In this document: positions 27,379-35,160 of the stretch, in pieces
Position numbering within the stretch: position 1 is the stretch's first letter
Layout of the letters: each line of letters opens with the position of its first letter
Source of the DNA: Gammaproteobacteria bacterium
GTDB lineage: Bacteria > Pseudomonadota > Gammaproteobacteria > Pseudomonadales > Azotimanducaceae
Reading direction: 5' to 3'
Length of the DNA stretch: 64,000 bases
NCBI GenBank assembly: GCA_009837185.1
Contig: VXUA01000071.1
Location: 90,922-154,921 of the forward strand
Translations under genes and position numbers: made by a program
Notes under the pieces: model-generated
What the model was told of the DNA's origin: nothing
The model's input: only the letters and a program-made list of their open reading frames with translations
The model's database searches: none

Positions 27379-29298
27379 ATGCCGAAGAAACAACTCTGGC
27401 ACCCCTCGCAAGAATTGATAAATTCTTGTAATCTCACGAGATTTGCGAATTCGTTTGGTTTTGAGCCTCCAAATTATTTTCACCTCCATGATTGGTCAAT
27501 CAACAATAAGGCGGAGTTTTGGCGCAACATTTGGGAGTTTGCCAATGTCTCGGGAAACAGAGGGGAACCAATCTTAGTAAACGAAGACAATTTTTTGACG
27601 AGTACTTGGTTTCCCAAGGCTCAATTGAACTTCACAGAAAATTTACTTCAGGGAAATGACGATGACGTAGCGATCGTGTCGGTGACCGAGCTGGGCGTGA
27701 GAACGGAGTTGACCTTCAGTGAGCTAAGTCGGAAAGTCGCGCAATTTGCTAGTGAGCTTACCGAGATCGGAGTCGAGGCAGGAGATAGAGTCGCAGCATA
27801 CCTACCGAATGTTGCGGAAACGGTCATTGCTATGCTTGGCACTGCAAGCATAGGTGCGGTTTGGTCCTCCTGTTCACCTGATTTTGGTTTTCAGGGTGCA
27901 TTTGACCGATTCAGTCAAATCACGCCGAAAGTGCTGATCGCCTGCGACGGATATACCTACAACGGGAAACGGTTTAACGTAAGCCAGAATGTACGTTTGT
28001 TGGAGCAGCACATCGAAAGCATAAAACGTGTCATTACGCTAAATTTCTTGTCGCGCCAAAAGGACGACTTCGATTCCATTTTTCTACGAGATGAGAACGC
28101 TTGGGATTTTCAACGGTTCTCTTTCAATCAACCGTTGTATGTGATGTACTCGTCTGGGACGACCGGAAAACCAAAGTGTATCGTTCACGGTGCAGGAGGG
28201 ACGTTGATTCAACACCTCAAGGAACATCAGTTACACGTTAACCTCGGAGACGAATCGACAATCTTTTTTTTCACTACTTGTGGTTGGATGATGTGGAACT
28301 GGCTTGTTTCAGCGCTCGCAAGTGGAAGCACAATCGTGTTATATGAAGGTTCCGCGTTTTGGCCAAATCCAAACACTCTCATCCAAATGATTGAAAATGA
28401 GAGAATCAGCGTGTTTGGCGCGAGTGCGAAGTACTTCTCAGCATTGGAAAAATCAAACGTTAAGCCCAAAACGGAGCAGGATTTGACCAGTCTCATATCG
28501 ATGCAATCTACCGGATCACCACTTGCACCCGAGTCTTTTGACTATGTCCATCGGGACATTAAAGACGATATACAGATAGCATCAATTTCTGGCGGTACAG
28601 ATCTAATTTCTTGTTTCGCTCTGGGTGTTCCGTGGCTACCCGTAAACCGCGGCGAACTCCAAGGACCGGGACTTGGCATGGCTGTGGACGTGTTTGACGA
28701 ACTAGGAAACTCAGTTCGCTCGGCGCGCGGAGAACTAGTCTGTACAAAAACTTTTCCGAGCAAACCAATCGGTTTTTGGAACGACCCTGAAGACGAAAAA
28801 TATCGTGCAGCATATTTCGACAAATTTTCCAACGTCTGGGCACACGGCGATTTCGCTGAGATCAACAAAATGACCGGTGGACTGATCATTCACGGAAGAA
28901 GCGATGCAGTGTTAAATCCCGGCGGTGTCCGGATCGGCACGGCAGAAATTTACGGTCAGGTCGAGGCTATGTCGGAGATTACTGAAGCACTGTGCGTCGG
29001 TCAGGACTGGAATGACGACGTGCGCGTGATTCTCTTTGTCGTATTAGCTCCGAACATCAAATTTGGAGAAGATCTGTGTGCCCGGATCAAGCAGCGACTA
29101 CGTGCAAACGTATCGCCACGTCATGTACCTGCTAAGATTATCGCCGTACCAGAGATACCTCGTACTAGATCAGGAAAAATTGCTGAACTCTCGGTTCGAG
29201 ATGTGATTCACGGGCAAGACGTGGGTAACACGTCGGCGTTGGCAAATTCCGAGTGCTTATCCAGTTTCGAAAATATGCCTGAATTGACGACCGACTAG
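27379..29298 (+). CDS. aacS: Acetoacetyl-CoA synthetase
   Basis: 639 residues, the size of the family. ANL superfamily signature YSSGTTGKPK (about residue 253), AVWSSCSPDFG, GWMMWNW, and the C-terminal hinge and catalytic Lys region PRTRSGKIAELSVRD. The acetoacetate-CoA ligase type is shown by WFPKAQLNFTENLL near residue 75 and NPGGVRIGTAEIY. It activates acetoacetate to acetoacetyl-CoA, feeding ketone-body or PHB-type carbon into central metabolism. ATG at 27379. Ends 29 bases from the convergent threonine ammonia-lyase gene. Confidence 0.93.
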   Translation: MPKKQLWHPSQELINSCNLTRFANSFGFEPPNYFHLHDWSINNKAEFWRNIWEFANVSGNRGEPILVNEDNFLTSTWFPKAQLNFTENLLQGNDDDVAIVSVTELGVRTELTFSELSRKVAQFASELTEIGVEAGDRVAAYLPNVAETVIAMLGTASIGAVWSSCSPDFGFQGAFDRFSQITPKVLIACDGYTYNGKRFNVSQNVRLLEQHIESIKRVITLNFLSRQKDDFDSIFLRDENAWDFQRFSFNQPLYVMYSSGTTGKPKCIVHGAGGTLIQHLKEHQLHVNLGDESTIFFFTTCGWMMWNWLVSALASGSTIVLYEGSAFWPNPNTLIQMIENERISVFGASAKYFSALEKSNVKPKTEQDLTSLISMQSTGSPLAPESFDYVHRDIKDDIQIASISGGTDLISCFALGVPWLPVNRGELQGPGLGMAVDVFDELGNSVRSARGELVCTKTFPSKPIGFWNDPEDEKYRAAYFDKFSNVWAHGDFAEINKMTGGLIIHGRSDAVLNPGGVRIGTAEIYGQVEAMSEITEALCVGQDWNDDVRVILFVVLAPNIKFGEDLCARIKQRLRANVSPRHVPAKIIAVPEIPRTRSGKIAELSVRDVIHGQDVGNTSALANSECLSSFENMPELTTD

Positions 29299-29327
29299 TA
29301 GTGCTGAGAAATTAATTGAAAAACACT

Positions 29328-30542
29328 TCAATTGACCAAGACGTCTACCTCATAACCCTCAGCGCGCAGTTGTTCGACAACATGTTCAGCTTGTTCTTCA
29401 CCACACAAATGAATCAGTACATCGATTGGTTGAGCTCCGAGAGTACTGGTATGAAGTTTCCGTTGATGTGTTATATCAACTATGTTGCTATCAAGCGTTC
29501 CTAGGTGTTGCGTAAGTTTAGCAAGCGATCCTGGAACGTCCGCAACCAATGCGCGCAAGCGAATTAAGCGTTTGGATCGTACCAATCCTCGCTCGATGAC
29601 GTTTGCAAGAACCATCATTTCGATGTTACCTCCAGTAACCAGAAGCGCGGTCCTTCCTTTCGTTAGATGAGCGTGTCGAAACAAAGCTGCTAATGGTGCT
29701 GCACCCGCGCCTTCAACTACCGTTTTTTTCACCTCAAGTAGTGTAAAGATCGCGCGTTCAATTTCTTCTTCGGCCACTTCCACGATGTCATCGAGAAGTT
29801 CTTTCATCATCGGTCCAGTAATCTCTCCCGGACGTTTCACAGCCATTCCTTCAGCAATCGTCATCGCGGTGCGCTTTTCGGTTGGTGGAAAATCGTAGAA
29901 CATAGCATACGCGGTATTGAAAGTATCCACCTGTACGCCTAAAACGCGCACATCTGGTTTGATCTGTTTCACGGCAGAGACGACGCCGCAAATCAGTCCT
30001 CCGCCCCCGATCGGCACAATGACTGTTTCGATACTTGGGTCTTGTTCTAGAATCTCAATGCCTAAGGTACCTTGACCTGCGATCACGTCTAAGTCGTCAA
30101 ATGGATGAACTAGAGTACGTCCTGAAGAAGCCGCGAGTTCTCGAGCAAATTGCATCGATTCATCGAATCGGTCTCCGACTAAGTCAACTTCTGCCCCAAG
30201 TGCTTTGGTATTTTCTACTTTGTTATTCGGAGTGTATTTTGGCATCACTATTCTTATCGGAATGCGTAGCAAACCAGCGTGTCGAGCAATGCCCTGAGCG
30301 TGATTCCCTGCCGACGCGGCAACCACCCCTCGAATTCTCTCGTCGTGTGACAAGAGAAGCAATTTGTTTACAGCGCCGCGTTCTTTAAACGCTGCAGTAA
30401 ACTGCTGATTTTCGTATTTAAGCGTGAGGTCTACGCCTGTCAGTCTGGAAAGGATCTCCGATCGGAGTAGCGGCGTGTAAAGGACGTGATCTCGAATTCG
30501 CTCATGTGCTTCTTGAATTTGTTGTAACGGGATCGCCGGCAC
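29328..30542 (-). CDS. Threonine ammonia-lyase (catabolic type)
   Basis: 404 residues. PLP-fold lyase: NQQFTAAFKERGAVNKL with the Schiff-base Lys, ASAGNHAQGIA, the glycine loop PIGGGGLICG, and a C-terminal ACT domain (RLRALVADVPGSLAKLTQHL). It converts threonine to 2-oxobutyrate and ammonia. The single ACT domain and length match TdcB/IlvA-2-type enzymes rather than the 510-residue biosynthetic IlvA. GTG start at 30542. Only 15 bases follow the ABC permease gene upstream, so it may be carried on that operon. Confidence 0.92.
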   Translation of the reverse strand: MPAIPLQQIQEAHERIRDHVLYTPLLRSEILSRLTGVDLTLKYENQQFTAAFKERGAVNKLLLLSHDERIRGVVAASAGNHAQGIARHAGLLRIPIRIVMPKYTPNNKVENTKALGAEVDLVGDRFDESMQFARELAASSGRTLVHPFDDLDVIAGQGTLGIEILEQDPSIETVIVPIGGGGLICGVVSAVKQIKPDVRVLGVQVDTFNTAYAMFYDFPPTEKRTAMTIAEGMAVKRPGEITGPMMKELLDDIVEVAEEEIERAIFTLLEVKKTVVEGAGAAPLAALFRHAHLTKGRTALLVTGGNIEMMVLANVIERGLVRSKRLIRLRALVADVPGSLAKLTQHLGTLDSNIVDITHQRKLHTSTLGAQPIDVLIHLCGEEQAEHVVEQLRAEGYEVDVLVN

Positions 30543-30557
30543 GGTTAGTTTTAGCTC

Positions 30558-31721
30558 TTATTCGCCTCTTAAAGCGGCAGTTACCGGCAATAACGCTGCC
30601 CGAATTGCGGGAAAAAAGCCTCCAATCATACCAAGCCCGACGCTTACGACAATACCAAGCGAAATTAGAAAAGGGGAAACGTTGAAGTCAAACACTATCT
30701 GAGAAAAAGCTGTCGAATCTAGTGTAGAAACAGTAAAGCCGTTGAACGCTAAATAAGCGATCAGAGCTCCTAAGCCACCACCGAAAATAGCCAAGATTAA
30801 AGATTCGACAAGGACCGAAATAACGACTGGACCTCCACCAAAACCAATCGCGCGGAGCGTCGCAATCTCATAAGTACGCGATGCCACAGCCGTATACATC
30901 GTGTTCAATGCAGCAAATACTGCCCCAACACTCATGATGATTCCAACAATCAGAGCGAAAATCTTAATCAGTCGCGTATTGTCCTGTAAACTCTTTTTGT
31001 ACCAGTCTTGTTCCGAATGAAGATCGACTTGGAGACGAGGATCTTCTTTTATGCTCTCAGCTAGACCCTTGATCAAACTCGGGCTAGTTAGTCGTAATCG
31101 AATTGAAGTTATTCCACCTTCGTATCGAAATTCAGACTGCACGTTTGATAAATCCCCCCAAATTTCAGATTCAATGGAACTACCGTCTGCTTCAAACGTT
31201 CCGACCACGGTCCATGTAAACTCCCTCAACTCTACTATGTCGCCCAAGTTCAATCCGATGAATTCCTCTTGAGCTTTAGTTCCCACGATGATCTCATTCT
31301 TACCGGGTTCTGTGCGGCGTCCCTCAACCAGTTCTAACTCAGGTCGAATGTTGTATGAGTCCTCTGACACACCTCTCACCACTACGTTCGCGGCGGTGTT
31401 CGTCGCTTTTTTCGGAATATCTGCAATAACAAAAAGCTCTGCAGCAGCGAGTTCTACACCGTCCAACGTGGAAACAATATTTGCTTCATCTAGGCCCAAA
31501 TTACTAGAGAGTTCTCCTGTCGCACCGCTTCGCACTGCGACTCCACGATAGGGATCAGTTGAGCTTGTAAAAACGGAAGTTAGCCCAGTCGCCATCGATA
31601 ACAACGCGACTAAGACCGCTACGACTCCACCAATTCCAATCACAACCACGAGCGATGAACTCCACCTTGAAGGGATATTCAAGATGTTCAATCGAGTAAC
31701 TGCGAATATTTGTGCTAACAC
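30558..31721 (-). CDS. FtsX/MacB-type ABC permease (second of two)
   Basis: 387 residues: an N-terminal helix (SSLVVVIGIGGVVAVLVALLSMA), a periplasmic domain, and three C-terminal helices including VGAVFAALNTMYTAVASRTYEIATLRAIGF, the FtsX-domain motif. It starts at GTG 31721 and follows the other permease by 33 bases. The pair would form a heterodimeric transmembrane core driven by the ATPase at 32900. Substrate unknown. Confidence 0.9.
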   Translation of the reverse strand: MLAQIFAVTRLNILNIPSRWSSSLVVVIGIGGVVAVLVALLSMATGLTSVFTSSTDPYRGVAVRSGATGELSSNLGLDEANIVSTLDGVELAAAELFVIADIPKKATNTAANVVVRGVSEDSYNIRPELELVEGRRTEPGKNEIIVGTKAQEEFIGLNLGDIVELREFTWTVVGTFEADGSSIESEIWGDLSNVQSEFRYEGGITSIRLRLTSPSLIKGLAESIKEDPRLQVDLHSEQDWYKKSLQDNTRLIKIFALIVGIIMSVGAVFAALNTMYTAVASRTYEIATLRAIGFGGGPVVISVLVESLILAIFGGGLGALIAYLAFNGFTVSTLDSTAFSQIVFDFNVSPFLISLGIVVSVGLGMIGGFFPAIRAALLPVTAALRGE

Positions 31722-31754
31722 GGTAGATTTAAACTCGTACTTATTTGAAAGTTG

Positions 31755-32903
31755 TTATCGTGCATGTAGGGCGTCTACGATGACTAAGCGATTTGCACTA
31801 AACGCCGGTACAAGTCCAATGAAAAGACCCAAACCAACTGCGATACAAGTTCCCCAAAATAGCGTGTTCCACGTAACTATTAGAACAAAACCAGAGGGGA
31901 GATAGGGGCCGATCAGAGCAAGGGTTGCGACAGCAATCCCGATTCCAACGGCAGCACTTGACGTACAAAATAGCAAACTCTCAAAGATCATATAACGGGC
32001 TACTTTACCGTCAGAAAAACCCAATGTCTTTAAGACAGCTAAATCAGGAATGCGTTGACGATAACTGTGAATCATCGTGTTGGCGGTTAATAACAGCATA
32101 GTAAAGAAAACCGCACCGATAATTCCATTCATCATCAAACTAATGTCACCGAACTGTTCCATCATATTCCTAAACGCTTGCGACTCGGTCATGGTCTTGG
32201 TTTTGTCTGCAGTGTTTTCAAACTTTGAATCGACAATCTGCGCAATTTCAGTAGCCTTGTCTGGATCCTCAATAGTAAACGTATACCATCCGACATCAGA
32301 TTCTCCGCTCGCTTCTTTGAGATACTCATAGTGAAACAAGAACGGCAAAAAGGCTGCTTCTGACTCGTTTTCTGAGCGATACGTCCCAACCAGGTCGAAA
32401 GTCCATGGTTCGCCATTCGTGTTCGGATAAATTGAACTAGTCACAGGTACCTTTTCTCCGACTTCTAAGTCATATCTATACATAATAGCTTCCGGTGCAA
32501 CGGCAGCTGTCCGTAATCCTAGAAATGCTTCCAGATGTTCAGTTGAGATTTGGTAATTTTCGTGCACCTCAAAGTAAGTAGATGGGTCCACGGCAAAAGT
32601 CATGGCACTTGTATCTCCTTCTCTAAACGTGCCGCCAAACCAAGATGCAAAAGTGACAGCGAGCACCCCTTCTACGGCTGCAATTTCCTCACCGTAGCGG
32701 TGAGGTAGAGGAAAAATCATCGCATATTTTGAGTTTGTCTGCATGCGTACATCAGGTACATCAATGACGTCTCCGCTGAATAACACCGCTACCGAACGGA
32801 GAAGAATGAATAGTAAGAACGCTGTCGTCAGAGATAGCATGCTTAGAGTGACCAGCAATTTTCGACGAAACATGCTCTTTATTAAAAAACCGAAAATCGT
32901 CAT
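31755..32903 (-). CDS. FtsX/MacB-type ABC permease (first of two)
   Basis: 382 residues: N-terminal helix LLVTLSMLSLTTAFLLFILL, a periplasmic domain (residues about 45-245), then FtsX helices containing YRQRIPDLAVLKTLGFSDGKVARYMI, a variant of the usual coupling-helix motif. The ATG at 32903 overlaps the end of the ATPase gene by 4 bases. Only about a fifth of residues look shared with the other permease by eye, so a heterodimer is more likely than a recent duplication. Confidence 0.88.
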   Translation of the reverse strand: MTIFGFLIKSMFRRKLLVTLSMLSLTTAFLLFILLRSVAVLFSGDVIDVPDVRMQTNSKYAMIFPLPHRYGEEIAAVEGVLAVTFASWFGGTFREGDTSAMTFAVDPSTYFEVHENYQISTEHLEAFLGLRTAAVAPEAIMYRYDLEVGEKVPVTSSIYPNTNGEPWTFDLVGTYRSENESEAAFLPFLFHYEYLKEASGESDVGWYTFTIEDPDKATEIAQIVDSKFENTADKTKTMTESQAFRNMMEQFGDISLMMNGIIGAVFFTMLLLTANTMIHSYRQRIPDLAVLKTLGFSDGKVARYMIFESLLFCTSSAAVGIGIAVATLALIGPYLPSGFVLIVTWNTLFWGTCIAVGLGLFIGLVPAFSANRLVIVDALHAR

Positions 32904-33610
32904 GCCTCAACCTCTGCTTCGACGTCAGGTTGAATTAAACGACTAACCAACTTACCCTTATCCAACAGCATTGTTCGTTTCGCGTACTCGGCCGCCTTGG
33001 GATCATGAGTCACCATGATGATGGTTTTGTCGTGTTCCTGATTCAATATTTGAAGCAACCGCAGTATTTCTGTGGCGGTTGATCGATCTAAATCACCAGT
33101 TGGTTCATCACATACGAGTATCTTCGGATCCGCTACAATCGCTCGGGCTATGGCTACACGCTGTTGTTGCCCTCCAGACAAGCGAGCAGGCGTGTGTCTC
33201 GCACGATCACTCAAACCTACAATGTCTAGTGCCAGTGCAGCGTTCTTCTTCCTTTGCTTGCGACCGAGTTTCGTCAGCAGTAGTGGAAGTTCGACGTTCT
33301 GTCTTGCATTAAATACGGGAAGTAGGTTGTAAAACTGAAATACGAACCCAATACTTTCCGATCGCCAACGCGCAAGTTTCCCTGACGAAAGATTATTCAA
33401 GACTAAATCATTAACGGTGACTACTCCGCTGGTAGGACGATCCAAGCCTCCAATAAGATTGAGCATGGTTGTCTTGCCGCTACCGGACGGTCCCATTAAT
33501 GCAACGAAATCGCGGGAGTTAACTCTGAATGAGATGTCATTTAGTACTTCGACGCGATCTCGACCTTTCTTGTAAGACTTCCACACACTCTCTAAATTGA
33601 CCAACGCCAT
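32900..33610 (-). CDS. MacB/LolD-type ABC transporter ATPase
   Basis: 236 residues. Walker A GPSGSGKTT, Q-loop FVFQFYNLLPVFNARQNVELP, signature LSGGQQQRVAIARAI, Walker B ILVCDEPTGDLD, H-loop MVTHDP. Typical LolD/MacB subfamily. It lies between the adaptor gene (16 bases) and the permease (4-base overlap) in an adaptor-ATPase-permease-permease operon, a second exporter distinct from the one at 14037-19494. Confidence 0.95.
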   Translation of the reverse strand: MALVNLESVWKSYKKGRDRVEVLNDISFRVNSRDFVALMGPSGSGKTTMLNLIGGLDRPTSGVVTVNDLVLNNLSSGKLARWRSESIGFVFQFYNLLPVFNARQNVELPLLLTKLGRKQRKKNAALALDIVGLSDRARHTPARLSGGQQQRVAIARAIVADPKILVCDEPTGDLDRSTATEILRLLQILNQEHDKTIIMVTHDPKAAEYAKRTMLLDKGKLVSRLIQPDVEAEVEA

Positions 33611-33626
33611 TTAACTTTGCTCCAAA

Positions 33627-34889
33627 TTAATTTGCGATCTTCACTCGCATGCCACTTTCAAACTTCGAGAAGTCGAGTTCAGATAGGTTGCGCACCACTC
33701 TCGCGCCTCGTTCAAAGTCGTTAACCAATCGAGTTAAACCTGTAGGAGTTCGAGTCAAGACTTCTACACTCTTTCGATGAATAGTGTCCTGTTCGATCAA
33801 CCAGACGTAGTGTTGTCCATCTTCAACTACGACCGCAGTTTGTGGAACGTCCGCTCCCAAAGGTGTATCTTCGTTTGATACAAGAGTTGTTCCTTCTTCA
33901 AAAAAAGACACTTTGACTGCCATATCCGGTAAAACTCGAGAATCGCGTTCTAGAAACGCGATGCGGACTCGAACCGTCGATCTGGCGCGGTCAGCCGTGG
34001 GAATGATAGCAATCACTTGTGCTGGAAGCTGAGTTTCTGGATAAGAAACGAGTGTAACAGTTGCTGGTTGACCCGGAGACACTCGATTGATGTACTTTTC
34101 GTTAACGTCTACTTGCACTTCGATCGAATCCATGTCGACGATAGTACAAATACCAGTTCGGGTGAAACCGCCACCTGCGGATACCGGCGAAATCATTTCT
34201 CCCGGTTGAGCAGCTTTTGCAATCACGACGCCTTTAAAGGGAGCGCGAATGTTAGTGTCTTCGAGTTCTTGTTCTCGTAGAGTCACGTTTTTTTGAGCGA
34301 CGTCAACACTCTTCTCAAGTCTCTGTTTTTGTGCTACGAAGCCATCAAGTCTTAACCGAGTTTGATCGACTTCGTCTTGGCTTACCATAGCTTCGACAAC
34401 AAGTTGATTAACCCTTTCAAGGTCTAGTTGAGACTGTTTGATTCTGACGTCAATTTCGTCAATCGAGGCACGGATTTCTTCCACTTGGGCTAGCGCGAGT
34501 TCGAGAGTGGTTTGCTGGCGACTGTCATCTAGAGTCGCCAATAGTTGATTGTTTTCAACCAACATGCCTTCTTCAACATAGACCGTAGCCACCCTCCCGG
34601 TAGTCTTTGAACTAACAGTTGTTTGTCGGCGTGCCACAACGTATCCAGTCCCTTCTAGTACGGTACTCTCCAAAGCCTGAGGAGTTGCAATTCGAACCAC
34701 TACAGCTTCTACTTCCACAACACCACGACCAGAGAGAAAGAACCAATAGCCAGCGAATAGTGAAGGTCCAGCAATCACCGCGATGACTAGAAACACAAGC
34801 CAAGGACGTGAAGACTTTCCCGTAGACGACGATCTGTCGATACGAAGTCCATGAACTTTATCTTCAAGAGAACTTTTTGACTCTGTCAT
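33627..34889 (-). CDS. HlyD/AcrA-type periplasmic adaptor
   Basis: About 420 residues from ATG 34889 (a TTG lies just before it). A cytoplasmic N-terminal tail, a single membrane helix (WLVFLVIAVIAGPSLFAGYWFFL), lipoyl half KTTGRVATVYVEEGMLVENNQLLATLDD, coiled-coil hairpin, second lipoyl half NIRAPFKGVVIAKAAQPGEMI, barrel domain and membrane-proximal domain. RND/MacA-like adaptor. First gene of its operon; the promoter shares a 271-base gap with the divergent methyltransferase gene. Confidence 0.92.
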   Translation of the reverse strand: MTESKSSLEDKVHGLRIDRSSSTGKSSRPWLVFLVIAVIAGPSLFAGYWFFLSGRGVVEVEAVVVRIATPQALESTVLEGTGYVVARRQTTVSSKTTGRVATVYVEEGMLVENNQLLATLDDSRQQTTLELALAQVEEIRASIDEIDVRIKQSQLDLERVNQLVVEAMVSQDEVDQTRLRLDGFVAQKQRLEKSVDVAQKNVTLREQELEDTNIRAPFKGVVIAKAAQPGEMISPVSAGGGFTRTGICTIVDMDSIEVQVDVNEKYINRVSPGQPATVTLVSYPETQLPAQVIAIIPTADRARSTVRVRIAFLERDSRVLPDMAVKVSFFEEGTTLVSNEDTPLGADVPQTAVVVEDGQHYVWLIEQDTIHRKSVEVLTRTPTGLTRLVNDFERGARVVRNLSELDFSKFESGMRVKIAN

Positions 34890-35160
34890 CAATATATGTC
34901 AAATAAAAAACGAAAGAGCTCGTTCAAACCGTATACTAACATGTCGAGTGCCCTGTAACACAAGAATGACATCTCTTTAGAGGACGATACAAAATAGAAC
35001 CCAGGCAATTCGTTGCGTTCACCTCTGAGGTTCCTGCGTCTCCGATTTGAACAACAGGATTTACGAAAAGTTGAATTATATAAGAAGAATGTAAAGAAAA
35101 CTGTACAATAAAACATATATAGTTGAATCATTCACGAACCGTTTAGAAACACAAGTTCAT